Origin: Planctomycetia bacterium | GTDB taxonomy: Bacteria; Planctomycetota; UBA1135; GCA-002686595 | Direction: 5' to 3' | Length of the DNA: 48,150 nucleotides | Assembly (NCBI GenBank): GCA_005778045.1 | Contig: SXKQ01000177.1 | Span: 1-48,150 of the forward strand | Part shown: one piece after another, positions 1 to 8,244 of the stretch | Layout of the letters: the number at the start of each line of letters is the position of its first letter | How positions within the stretch are numbered: the first letter of the stretch is position 1 | Made by a program: the position numbers and the translations under genes | Notes under the pieces: model-generated | What the model saw: only the letters and a program-made list of their open reading frames with translations | What the model was told of the DNA's origin: nothing | Database searches by the model: none

Positions 1-963
1 GCGGCCAGCGCCTCCCCCGGCACCGCGACCGCCACCGAGGCCGCCCCCCGGACGACCGGTGCCGCCGCCACGGCCTTCGCCTTCGCCTTCGCCCTCGCCG
101 CCCGGCTCGGTGCCGCCGCCGCGACGACCCGCGCCACGGCCGCCGCCCTCGCCAACGCCCCAGTAGGCGTCCCACGGGCGCTGCAGGGCGGCATCGAGCT
201 TCGGCGTTTCCTTGGTGACCTCGAAGCCCTTCCGGTTGTCGTTCCACCAGCGCGTCCACGCGATCGAGTCGGGACCGAGGTCGAGGCCCGTGAGCTGTCC
301 GAGCGACACGCGCATGTCGTTGCGCAGCCCGTCCATGCGCTGGGGACCGACCATCTTGGAGAGGTCGATCAACGCCTCGAGCGCCTCGTTCGTGCGGACG
401 TTGCCGAGCGAGAGGATGCGCGCCTGACCGGAGAGGTACGTCTTCTGGTCGAAGGCGTCCTCCTTGAGCAGCGCGACCGTGGTCGGACTGCCGTGGCGAC
501 CAATGGCCTTGATGAGCACTGGCATCACGGTCAGGTCCTCGGCGAGCTTCTTGTGCTCGCGCTTGTAGAAGCTCACGAGCGCATCGAGCGCGCTGGGGTG
601 CTTCATCTTGCCGAGCGAATCGATCGTCGCGACGACGACGCTCGACTCCTTGTCGCTCAGCCCCTTCTGCATCGCGCTGATCACGCGCGCGTCGATGACC
701 GGCACCGCGGCGGCGATGGCCTCGGTCTTCTTGGCCGTGGATCCGTCCTTGCCGAAGGCGGCCTCGAGCGCAGCGACCGTGTCCTCGATCGTCTTGGCGT
801 CGATCGGCGCGCCGGGCGCCGGGGCCTCGGGCCGCTTCTCGCCACCCTTCTCCTGTCCGCCCTTGGCCTGTCCCCCCTGGGCGCCACCTCCTTGACCGCC
901 GGCGGGCGGACCACCGGGACCTTGGAGCGAGACGAGCAGGGCGAGCGCGAGATGGGTGAGCAT
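1..963 (-). CDS. secreted helical-repeat (HEAT-like) protein, 3' end outside window
   Basis: The frame is open from ATG at 963 to the left edge (321 codons), so the C-terminus is missing. Residues 1-14 (MLTHLALALLVSLQ) look like a short signal peptide or anchor. A Gly/Gln/Lys-rich linker to about residue 50 follows. Then come about 170 residues of paired amphipathic helices of HEAT type, for example SVVVATIDSLGKMKHPSALD. They end in LGQLTGLDLG followed by WTRWWNDNR, a pattern I know from planctomycete HEAT-repeat proteins. The visible C-terminal part is low-complexity Gly/Arg/Glu (GEGEGEGEG). No catalytic residues can be recognised; a protein-interaction role at the cell envelope is inference. 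Confidence 0.75.
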   Translation of the reverse strand, partial: MLTHLALALLVSLQGPGGPPAGGQGGGAQGGQAKGGQEKGGEKRPEAPAPGAPIDAKTIEDTVAALEAAFGKDGSTAKKTEAIAAAVPVIDARVISAMQKGLSDKESSVVVATIDSLGKMKHPSALDALVSFYKREHKKLAEDLTVMPVLIKAIGRHGSPTTVALLKEDAFDQKTYLSGQARILSLGNVRTNEALEALIDLSKMVGPQRMDGLRNDMRVSLGQLTGLDLGPDSIAWTRWWNDNRKGFEVTKETPKLDAALQRPWDAYWGVGEGGGRGAGRRGGGTEPGGEGEGEGEGRGGGTGRPGGGLGGGRGAGGGAGR

Positions 964-1073
964 GACTGGTTCCTTCGACGGGGGTCCGAGCCGACGAGCA
1001 TCGGCTCGTGAGCAGCGGTAGGGCAAGGTTGAACCCCGAGGTCCGCCCGCGGTTCCGGTTTCGGGGGGTTCGC

Positions 1074-1091
1074 AGGGCTTCTCGAAGCCCT
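1074..1091 (-). terminator. 7-bp hairpin, weak terminator candidate
   Basis: AGGGCTT and AAGCCCT pair around a CTCG loop, 28 bases past the stop of the gene ending at 1119 and before the gene starting at 963. There is no T-run on the minus strand, so intrinsic termination is doubtful. Confidence 0.25.
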
Positions 1092-1118
1092 CCGGACGAC
1101 GACCCCGGGAAGGCCTCT

Positions 1119-2693
1119 TCAGCGCATTTCTAGGTCCAGCTCGTCCCCGGCGCGCACATCGAAGGCCCGCTCGGCCTGCAGGTCGCCGGTCAGCGCCCGA
1201 TCGAGAGCCCGGTAGCGCCCCGGCTGGAGGTAGCCGCCCCACCCGCTGCCGAGCTCGACGGTGCCCCCTACGACCACGCCCTGCTCATCGACGATCGCCA
1301 GTCGCCCCCGAACGCCCCGCACCCCGACCCGCGCGGGCTCGCGCACGACGAGCTCGACCCGAGTGGAGGTCGCCGGCCCTTGGACCAGCAGCGGAGCCGT
1401 CTCGTGGCCCGCCAAGACCGAGTCCGCCCCGTCGAGCACGCGAGCGCGCAGCACGACATCTCCGCCCGTGAACTCCACTCGCGCAAGACCGTCCGCGTCC
1501 GTTCGCACGCCGCGCGCCGCATAGCCCTGAGGACGCGTGGATGTGCGCTCGAAGGGGCCGAGCTGGACCAGCGCCGGAAGGCGGCGGCCGCTGCCGTCGA
1601 CCACCATGACCTCGAGCAGCGCCAACGCGCCGAGCTCGAACGACCCGAGGTCGAGGTCGCGTCCAAGGCGCACGCGCGCGAGACGCCGCTCCTCCTGGCC
1701 TCCACGGATGCCGACGCAAGCGAGGTAGTCTCCGGGCTCGACGCCCTCGAAGCGCACGAGGCCGGTCGGCGGCACCTGCTGCGCTTCGCGTCCTTCGCGC
1801 CGCGCGTCCAGCGGCTCGAGCCACGCCTGCGCCTCCGCAACGCTGCGCGAGACGCGCAGTACCACGTCCGGCTTGCGAAACTCGTCGCGCACAAGTCCGA
1901 ACGGCAGCTCGGCCTCGCGCTCGCTCGCGGGAACGAAGATCCACTCGCCGCTGCGCGATCCAACTGTCAGCGAGAGCCACGTTCCGCGCGCCATGCCGTG
2001 GCGCAGCACGCCGAGCAGGTCCGGACTCGCCCCGCGGTCCATCTCGGAGCGCACCAGCTCGAACAGCGGCTCGCCGTCCTTGTCGCGACGCAGCGGCACG
2101 AGCGCGCGCAGCTCCTCGCTGCCGTCGCGCGACCACCACAGGCTCGCGTAGGTCTCGACGAAGCTCGAAGGAGCCTCGCCGAGACCGCGTGCGAGCTCCG
2201 CGAGCGTCGCTCCGTCCGCGGATCGTGCGCGCAGGAGCGTCGTGTCCGCGCGCGACAAGGTCACGCGCGCCTCGAGTCCCCCCACGGGCAGCGTCAGCGC
2301 CCGCTCCTCATCGCGATATCCGTCGACAGAGATCCGCACCAGCCAGTCACCGGTCGCCACTCGCGCCTCGTGACGCTCCGGCCTCTCTTGCACCGGGCGC
2401 GCAAGCTCGCGCGTGGCTCCTCGCACGAGCTCGACCCGCGCGACCGTGAGCGCGTCGGCTTCGGGCCAGCTCTCGAGCACGACCGCGAGCACGGCCAGCG
2501 ACGTCGCGGGCTCGGCATCCGTGGCTTCGGCAACGATCGGCTCGCGGCTGGGGTCCTGCGCGGACAGTTCGCCCGACCCGCGCTCTCTCTCAAGTTCCGC
2601 GACCTCGCGTCCCTGCTCCCGCGGGCAACTGCGCACGCACAGGAACGCGATGCCCACCAATGCGAGCAGGGCAAGCAGTCGACGCGGGCTCAT
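1119..2693 (-). CDS. exported protein of unknown function with carboxypeptidase-regulatory-like repeats
   Basis: I place the start at ATG 2693 (MSPRRLLALLALVGIAFLCV), which gives a basic N-terminus and one hydrophobic segment. The frame is open further upstream, but that part runs through the ATPase remnant and has no protein-like character. The product is 524 residues. After the membrane segment comes a charged linker, then repeated beta-rich stretches with turn signatures such as GDWLVRISVDGYRDEE, GVEPGDYLACVGIRGG and GGYLQPGRYRALD. These are typical of Ig-like or carboxypeptidase-regulatory-like domains in large secreted proteins. No enzymatic motif is visible. A membrane-anchored periplasmic protein is the safest description. 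Confidence 0.7.
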   Translation of the reverse strand: MSPRRLLALLALVGIAFLCVRSCPREQGREVAELERERGSGELSAQDPSREPIVAEATDAEPATSLAVLAVVLESWPEADALTVARVELVRGATRELARPVQERPERHEARVATGDWLVRISVDGYRDEERALTLPVGGLEARVTLSRADTTLLRARSADGATLAELARGLGEAPSSFVETYASLWWSRDGSEELRALVPLRRDKDGEPLFELVRSEMDRGASPDLLGVLRHGMARGTWLSLTVGSRSGEWIFVPASEREAELPFGLVRDEFRKPDVVLRVSRSVAEAQAWLEPLDARREGREAQQVPPTGLVRFEGVEPGDYLACVGIRGGQEERRLARVRLGRDLDLGSFELGALALLEVMVVDGSGRRLPALVQLGPFERTSTRPQGYAARGVRTDADGLARVEFTGGDVVLRARVLDGADSVLAGHETAPLLVQGPATSTRVELVVREPARVGVRGVRGRLAIVDEQGVVVGGTVELGSGWGGYLQPGRYRALDRALTGDLQAERAFDVRAGDELDLEMR

Positions 2694-2749
2694 CAGGCCC
2701 TGAGTGTAGGCGAGCGCCTGCGAGTGAGGAACTTGCGCGCAGCATCGAT

Positions 2750-4563
2750 TCACGGCGCGGAGCTCGCCAGCGCGACGATCGCCGCCACCTGTCCCGGCGG
2801 CAAGGCCACGGCATGGAACCAACCTGCGAAGGGCGGCAGGTACATCACGAGGAGCTGCAGCGCGATCGATACGAGCAATCCAGCCGACAGCCGGCGATTG
2901 CCAGCCTGCCCACTTGCGAACACGCTGCGCGTGGACGAGCGGCAGTTGAGCCGTTTGAACCAGTCGCAGGCGGTCAGCGCGAGGAATGCGCCGGTGCGTA
3001 CTTTCGCAGCATCGCGACCCCCGTGCGTGCCCCACGCGAGCGAGCCCCACGTCACGCTCGCGTCGCGGCACTCATCGGCCAGCTTCGAGCCAGCATTGCG
3101 CGCGAGAGGAGCGGCGCAGGGCGAGAAACCGGAGGCCGACGCATCTCGTCCCCCTCGGGCGGCTCGCGGCTCAGGTTGAAGGCCACGGCGCCTTCCGTGA
3201 CGACGTTGTGCCACAGGATCTGCACCGCGGCGAGCACGACCTCGGGCGCGCCCTTGACGATCGTCCGCCGTACGTCGTGCTCGGATGCGCGGCGCGCAGG
3301 CTGGCTAAGTCAAAGCTGCACTTGCGCGCGAGCACGGCGAGCGCGGCCTCGGTCGGATCGCTGAGCGCGATCCAGCGCTCCCGCGGGAACACGGGCCACA
3401 TCCGTGTCGTTGCACAGCGTGGCTGCGGACATGAGCTCCGCTGGCGCGCTCGCGCGCACGGCCGACTCGCCACGCTCGCGCAAGCCGCCCTCCGGCACAT
3501 GGCCGAGCCCCATCACGGTCGTCTCGTTGCCTGTCAGCGTGCCCATCTTGTCCGAGCAGTCCACGCTCGTGCTGCCGAGCGTCTCGGCCGCCGCGTGCCG
3601 TCTCGGGAGCGCGCGCCCCGCTGCCATGCGCTGGATGCCGATCGCGGGCGCGATCGTCAAGGCGACGGACAACCCGTCGGACACCGTCGACATGAACTGG
3701 CGGATGGCGACCATCCAAAGCTCTCCGGCGGGCAGCACGCGCCACCAGCACGCGCCACCAGCTCACGAGCAGCAGCAGCAGCACGAACACGGAGAGCGCG
3801 AACGCGAGCAGCACGTGTCCGAGGCGCGCGAGGCGCTGCTCGAGCGGCATCGGAGTGCGGGGCGCATCGAAGGTCAGCCGCGCGAGCCTGCCGAGCTCGC
3901 TGCGCTGGCCCGTGGCCGCGACGATCGCGTGCCCACATGCAAGCTGTTCGCTCGATCCGGCAGCTGCGTGTCGACGGGGAGCGGCGTCGCGAGCTTGGCC
4001 ACCGGCTCGGACTCGCCCGTGAGCGCGCTCTCGTTGACGCCGAGGGACTCGGCCTCGACCAGCCGCGCATCCGCCGTGACCGCGTCACCGACCGCGCACA
4101 GGAATACGTCGCCTGAAACGAGCTCGAGCGAGACCCTCTCGCTCTCGTTCCCGTCGCGGATCACTCGTATGCGCGCACGAACGAGCGTGGAGAGCGTCTC
4201 GAGCGCTCTCTCCGCGCGTCCCTCGTGCAACACTCCGATAAAGGCGTCGGTCGCGAAAACCGCGGCGATGACGCATGCGTCGACGTGCTCCGCGAGCGCG
4301 AACGCCGCGGCGAGCCGCAAGACGAGCAAACCCTTCACCTGCCGCAGCAGCCGGAAACCAAATCGTGGCGGCTTCGTGTGTGGCAGTTCGTTGGGTCCGT
4401 GGCGGAGCCGTCGCGCAACCGCCTCCGCGCGAGGGAGTCTCCACGCGAGGGAGTCTCCGCGCGAGATCGGTGCCAAGCTCGACCGCCACGCGCCGGTTGT
4501 CGCTGGCGCGCTCGCTGCGGGTTGCATGAGCTTGCCCATGACGCGACGCACGGAGACCAGCAC
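2750..4563 (-). pseudogene. decayed P-type cation-transporting ATPase (P2, Ca2+/Mg2+-type)
   Basis: Recognisable pieces of one E1-E2 ATPase lie in order on the minus strand but in several frames. The N-terminus has RHGPNELPHTKPP. The actuator domain has LVSGDVFLCAVGDAVTADAR and NESALTGESEPVAK. Next come a transmembrane stretch (LLAFALSVFVLLLLLVSW) and the phosphorylation loop CSDKMGTLTGNE. The fragment SDPTEAALAVLARK belongs to the nucleotide-binding domain. The C-terminal helices carry AVQILWHNVVTEGAVAFNLSREPPEGDEMRR and FKRLNCRSSTRSVF. At least four frame changes are needed to join them. Most of the N and P domains between DPTEAAL and AVQILW are missing, and the invariant DKTGT reads DKMGT (3544-3552). 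The gene cannot encode a working pump. The 5' boundary is uncertain. Confidence 0.85.
4429..4460. repeat. 16-bp tandem duplication
   Basis: Two adjacent copies of GCGAGGGAGTCTCCRC differ only at the R position. They lie in the degenerate 5' part of the ATPase remnant, so a slippage duplication in unselected sequence is likely. Confidence 0.7.
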
Positions 4564-4697
4564 CGAGAGGCGACCCTTGTCCGCGCCATGGCGGAGTGCG
4601 CGGTCCGACTCCGGCGCGCTCAGGCTGCGCGAACGTACGTTTGAGAACGGCGAAGCTCGTCAGGACGGGATACGCTGGTGCTTCCGTACCCCGCCCC

Positions 4698-5321
4698 ATG
4701 GATCTCAGGCTCCTCAATCGGCTCAAGTTTCACCTCGAGCGCGCGATATCGGGCAGCGCCGACGAAAACGACTGGGACAAGATCGTGGAGTCGCTCGAGT
4801 CGTTGCTGCTGCAAGCGCACGACGCGGACACGCGCGAGCTCGCGTGGCTGCTCCAGCGCGCGGCGCCGTCGCTGCGCTCGCGGATCCTGCCGAGCGACTA
4901 CGGCAGGCTGTTCAAGGAGCTCGACGAGTCCACGCGGCGTCCGGCGCCTGCGGCGCGCGTGGAGCTGTCGATCGAGGAGCGTGCCGCCGCCCTCGTGCGC
5001 GGTCGCGCACTGCTCGTGCTGGGCGGAGATCGCCGCCAGGAGTACCAGCGCAAGCTCCAGGAGGTGCTCGAACTCTCCGCGGCCTTGTGGCCCGCAACGA
5101 AGGAAGACGCGCCGGATGTGTATTCCTTCGAGCCGCTGATCGCGCGCGCGGATGTCGCCGCCGTCGTGCTGCTGATCCGCTGGAGCCGACATGCCTTCGG
5201 CCAGGCCAAGGATTTGTGCGATACGCACGACAAGCCGCTCGTGCGTGTCGAAGCCGGCTACAACGTCGCGCAGATCGCGCGCGCACTCGTCGAGCAGGCC
5301 AGCCTTCGCCTCGACCGCTGA
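4698..5321 (+). CDS. uncharacterised protein with a DUF2325-like C-terminal domain
   Basis: The start is ATG 4698 (MDLRLLNRLKFHLERA); the open frame upstream overlaps the ATPase remnant and is ignored. The product is 207 residues. The first 120 are charged and helical, with no recognisable fold. The last 85 read like a small Rossmann-type domain: an initial strand ending in Gly-Gly (ALLVLGGDRRQEYQRKL), then EPLIARADVAAVVLLIRWSRH, then DKPLVRVEAGYNVAQIARAL. That order (GG after strand 1, a late His, a final Gly before a helix) resembles DUF2325 as I know it, with modest confidence. It stands alone between the ATPase remnant and a convergent methyltransferase gene. Confidence 0.7.
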   Translation: MDLRLLNRLKFHLERAISGSADENDWDKIVESLESLLLQAHDADTRELAWLLQRAAPSLRSRILPSDYGRLFKELDESTRRPAPAARVELSIEERAAALVRGRALLVLGGDRRQEYQRKLQEVLELSAALWPATKEDAPDVYSFEPLIARADVAAVVLLIRWSRHAFGQAKDLCDTHDKPLVRVEAGYNVAQIARALVEQASLRLDR

Positions 5322-5330
5322 GCGGATCGC

Positions 5331-6035
5331 TCAGCGCTTGCGGAAGCGCACGACGTAATTTTCCTTCAAGCCGGGCAGCTGGTCCTGCGCGAGCCGCTCG
5401 AAGCCTGCAGCGAGGATCTCGCCCACGAACACGTCCTGCCCGGCGCGCACGTGGCTCATGCACCACTCGCGCGACACGCCCTCGATGCGGTGAAACTCGA
5501 CCACGACGAGCTCGCCACCCCTGCGCAACGCGCGGTGGATCGACGCCAACGTCTGCACGGGATACTCGAAGTGATGGTACGTGTCGCACACGAACGCGAC
5601 GTCGATCGAGTCCTTCGGCAGGCGCGCGTCGTCTTCTGCGCACACGACGCCCTCGACGTTGCGCACTCCGCGCTCGGCCGCGAGCTGCTCGATGCGCTCC
5701 ACGAAGGCCGGCGCGATGTCGACCGCGTACACACGCCCCTTGGGCCCGACCGCTTCCGCGAATGGAAGCGTGAAGAGGCCCGTTCCGGCGCCGATGTCCG
5801 CCATGCTCTGGCCCGGCTTGAGGCCTACCATGGCCGCGACCGCGGCGCGCTCCGTGAAGATCTCGCGGCTCTCGGTCTCGAAGCGCTCGATGAACTTCTG
5901 GGGATCGAGCGCGGGATCGAGGAAGTCCTTGTTGATGCCGGGCTTGACGCTCTGCGGCGACGCGGGCGGAGGCGACGACTTGCACGCGGCGACAGCGAGG
6001 AGAGCCATCGAGAGCAGGCGGATCGGGAGCTTCAT
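5331..6035 (-). CDS. class I SAM-dependent methyltransferase with lipoprotein signal
   Basis: The product is 234 residues from ATG 6035. The N-terminus MKLPIRLLSMALLAVAACKS ends in a lipobox-like AVAAC, so secretion and lipidation at the Cys are predicted. The mature part is a class I methyltransferase: motif I VGLKPGQSMADIGAGTG, an acidic end of strand 2 in GRVYAVDIAP, CAEDDARLP and DVAFVCDTYHH at motifs II-III, and RALRRGGELVVVEFHR as the post-motif segment. The substrate is unknown. SAM is a cytoplasmic cofactor, so an exported methyltransferase is unexpected, although similar signal-bearing proteins are annotated in other bacteria. The gene is divergent from the FAD oxidoreductase at 6099, with a 63-base shared upstream region. 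Confidence 0.85.
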   Translation of the reverse strand: MKLPIRLLSMALLAVAACKSSPPPASPQSVKPGINKDFLDPALDPQKFIERFETESREIFTERAAVAAMVGLKPGQSMADIGAGTGLFTLPFAEAVGPKGRVYAVDIAPAFVERIEQLAAERGVRNVEGVVCAEDDARLPKDSIDVAFVCDTYHHFEYPVQTLASIHRALRRGGELVVVEFHRIEGVSREWCMSHVRAGQDVFVGEILAAGFERLAQDQLPGLKENYVVRFRKR

Positions 6036-6098
6036 GGCCGGGAATCCTGCGAAGCGCGTGCGAGCCGCGCAACCTTGACGTTTCGTACACTGCGTGTG

Positions 6099-7337
6099 AT
6101 GAGCCAATCGGTCGTGATCGTCGGTGCGGGTCTCGCGGGCCTCGCGTGTGCACGCGAGCTCGTGGCTGCGGGCCGCGAGGTGACCCTGCTCGAGCGCTCC
6201 GATCGCGCCGGGGGGCGCGTGCGCACGGACGAGCTCGACGGCTTCCGCCTCGACCGCGGCTTCCAAGTGCTGCTCGAGGCGTACCCAGAAGCGCGCGCGC
6301 AGCTCGACTACGCGGCGCTTCAGCTGCACGCGTTCTTCCCCGGCTCGCTCGTGCGCTTCCATGGGGATTTCCATCTCGTCGCCGACCCCTATCGCGCCAC
6401 GCGCGAGGCTCTCGCGGGCTTCCTGAGTCCGATCGGCTCGTTGTTCGACAAGGCGCGCGTGCTCGAGCTGCGGCGGCGCGCCGGCGAAGGCACGCTGGAG
6501 GAGCTCTTCGCGCGGCCCGAGACGACGACCCGCGCGGCGCTGCGCTCGCTCGGCTTCTCCGACACGATGGTGAAGCGCTTCTTCGAGCCGTTCCTCGGCG
6601 GCATCTTCCTCGGGCGCGATCTCGACACGTCGAGTCGCATGCTCGAGTTCGTGTTCCGCATGATGGCTCAGGGCTCGACGAGCCTCCCCGCCGGCGGTAT
6701 GGGCGCGCTCTCCGACCAGCTCGCGTCGCGCCTGCCCGCGGGCGTGCTGCGCACGGGGCACGAGGTGCGCGCTGTCTCGCGCAATTCCGTGACGCTCGCC
6801 GATGGTCGCCGCGTCGCAGCCAGTGCCGTCATCGTCGCCACCGAGGGCGACGTGGCCGCGCGCCTGCTCGGCGGCTTCCCGGCACCGCGTGCCCGCGGCT
6901 GCACCACGCTCTATTTCGATGCGCCGCGCTCGCCCGTCGGCGGGGCGAAGCTCGTGCTCAATGCCGATGGCGGCTGCATCAACTCGCTGTGCGTGCCGAG
7001 CGACGTCGCTCCGGGATACGCGCCCGCGGGGCGCTCGCTCGTCGGCGTCACGCTGCTCGGGATTCCCCCGGAAGAGGACGCGGAGCTCGAGCGGCGCGTG
7101 CGCTACGAGCTCGCCGGCTGGTACGACGGCCCGACGGTCGAGGCGTGGCGCCACCTGCGCACCTATCGCATCCCGTGGGCGCAGCCCGACCAGACTCCGC
7201 CCGCGCTCGAGCCCGTCGAGCGCCCGGTCAAGCTCGACAACGGCCTGTTCGTGGCCGGCGACCATCGCGATACGGCCTCGATCCACGGCGCACTCGGCTC
7301 GGGTCGGCGCGCAGCGCATGCGCTGCTCGGGCGCTGA
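6099..7337 (+). CDS. FAD-dependent oxidoreductase, flavin amine oxidase/phytoene desaturase-like
   Basis: The start is ATG 6099 and the product 412 residues. The N-terminus holds a dinucleotide-binding fold, VVIVGAGLAGLACARELVAAG, then LLERSDRAGGRVRT, the GG doublet typical of the amine oxidase/desaturase superfamily. The C-terminal FAD motif is GLFVAGDHRDTASIHGALGS. The middle part (FDKARVLELRRR, FFEPFLGGIFLG, LPAGGMGALSDQLA) matches bacterial proteins loosely annotated as phytoene dehydrogenase-like or protoporphyrinogen oxidase-like. The substrate cannot be told from sequence. There is no carotenoid cluster nearby. It is followed by the DUF952-cupin gene after 13 bases, probably on one transcript. 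Confidence 0.85.
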   Translation: MSQSVVIVGAGLAGLACARELVAAGREVTLLERSDRAGGRVRTDELDGFRLDRGFQVLLEAYPEARAQLDYAALQLHAFFPGSLVRFHGDFHLVADPYRATREALAGFLSPIGSLFDKARVLELRRRAGEGTLEELFARPETTTRAALRSLGFSDTMVKRFFEPFLGGIFLGRDLDTSSRMLEFVFRMMAQGSTSLPAGGMGALSDQLASRLPAGVLRTGHEVRAVSRNSVTLADGRRVAASAVIVATEGDVAARLLGGFPAPRARGCTTLYFDAPRSPVGGAKLVLNADGGCINSLCVPSDVAPGYAPAGRSLVGVTLLGIPPEEDAELERRVRYELAGWYDGPTVEAWRHLRTYRIPWAQPDQTPPALEPVERPVKLDNGLFVAGDHRDTASIHGALGSGRRAAHALLGR

Positions 7338-7350
7338 AGCGGAAACAGGA

Positions 7351-8160
7351 ATGCCGGACTTCGTCTTTCATGTTCTGGCGCCGGGCGAGCTCGCGCGCGC
7401 GCGCGCGGAGGGAGCTTGGAACGCGCCGTCCCTCGCCAGCGAGGGCTTCGTCCACTGCTGCTTCCGTCACCAGCTCGCGGGCGTGCTCGAGCGCTATTTC
7501 CGCGGCGCTGGCGAGCTCGTCGTGCTCGAACTCGAGCAGCGCGCTCTCGGACGCGTCGTCGTCGAGACTCCACCGGGAGCGGCCGAGGGTTTCCCCCACG
7601 TCTACGGACCGCTCCCGCTCGCCGCCGTGCGACGCGCGCTGCCGATGCCGGAATCGGCCGCTGGACACGAGCTGCCGCGCGAGCTCTTGGCCGACGCCGC
7701 GCACGAGGCCCGCGAGCTCGAGGCGCTGCTCGCGTCGCGGCGCTGGTACGAGCACCCCGAAGGCCCGCGCTTCTGTGAGACGCACCGCGACGAGGCTCGC
7801 ACGCTGGGGCTGTGGCTCTTCAGTCACGGCTGCCATGCCGCGTTCCACCGCGTGCGCAACGGGGACGAGCTGTGGATTGCCCAGCGCGGTCGCGTGGTCC
7901 TGCACCAGATCGACGCGCAGGGAACACATTCGGCGACCGTGCTCGGCCTCGACGCAAGCGCGGGCGAGCAGGCCGTGCTCTCAATTCCACGCGACACATG
8001 GCAAGCCGCCGAGCTCGTCCCGGGCGAGCCCTTCGCCACGGGCGCCAACGTCTGCGCGCCGCCCTTCGAGTTCACCCGCTGGGAGCTCGCCGACGCCGCC
8101 GATCTCGGCGCGCGCTGGCCGCAGCACCGCGGCCTGATCGAGCGCCTCGCCTCGCGCTGA
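7351..8160 (+). CDS. DUF952 - cupin (DUF985) fusion protein
   Basis: The product is 269 residues from ATG 7351. Residues 1 to about 110 match DUF952: FVFHVLAPGELARARAEGAW, SEGFVHCCFRHQLAGVLERY, then FPHVYGPLPLAAV. Residues about 125-265 match the cupin_5 (DUF985) family: ELEALLASRRWYEHPEGPRF, LWLFSHGCHAAFHRVRNGDE, GRVVLHQIDAQG and PFATGANVCAPPFEF. Both domains usually exist as separate small proteins. Their fusion suggests related roles, but neither has an established reaction. The 13-base gap to the upstream FAD oxidoreductase suggests co-expression. Confidence 0.85.
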   Translation: MPDFVFHVLAPGELARARAEGAWNAPSLASEGFVHCCFRHQLAGVLERYFRGAGELVVLELEQRALGRVVVETPPGAAEGFPHVYGPLPLAAVRRALPMPESAAGHELPRELLADAAHEARELEALLASRRWYEHPEGPRFCETHRDEARTLGLWLFSHGCHAAFHRVRNGDELWIAQRGRVVLHQIDAQGTHSATVLGLDASAGEQAVLSIPRDTWQAAELVPGEPFATGANVCAPPFEFTRWELADAADLGARWPQHRGLIERLASR

Positions 8161-8244
8161 GACCGGCGTCCCTCGCGCCCGGCCGCCGCGGGCCCGAGTT
8201 CGTCACGGCGTGCGCCGGAGCTCGCTGCTAAGCTGTCGCGGGCG

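Noticed and set aside
4596..4697. Longer N-terminus for the gene ending at 5321
   Set aside because: The added residues overlap the decayed ATPase and are Arg/Thr-rich without conservation signs; ATG 4698 is the better start.
7391..7408. CG dinucleotide run in the DUF952 gene, and a similar run at 20553-20570
   Set aside because: Both simply encode Arg/Ala stretches in very GC-rich coding DNA and keep the frame, so I do not treat them as functional repeats.
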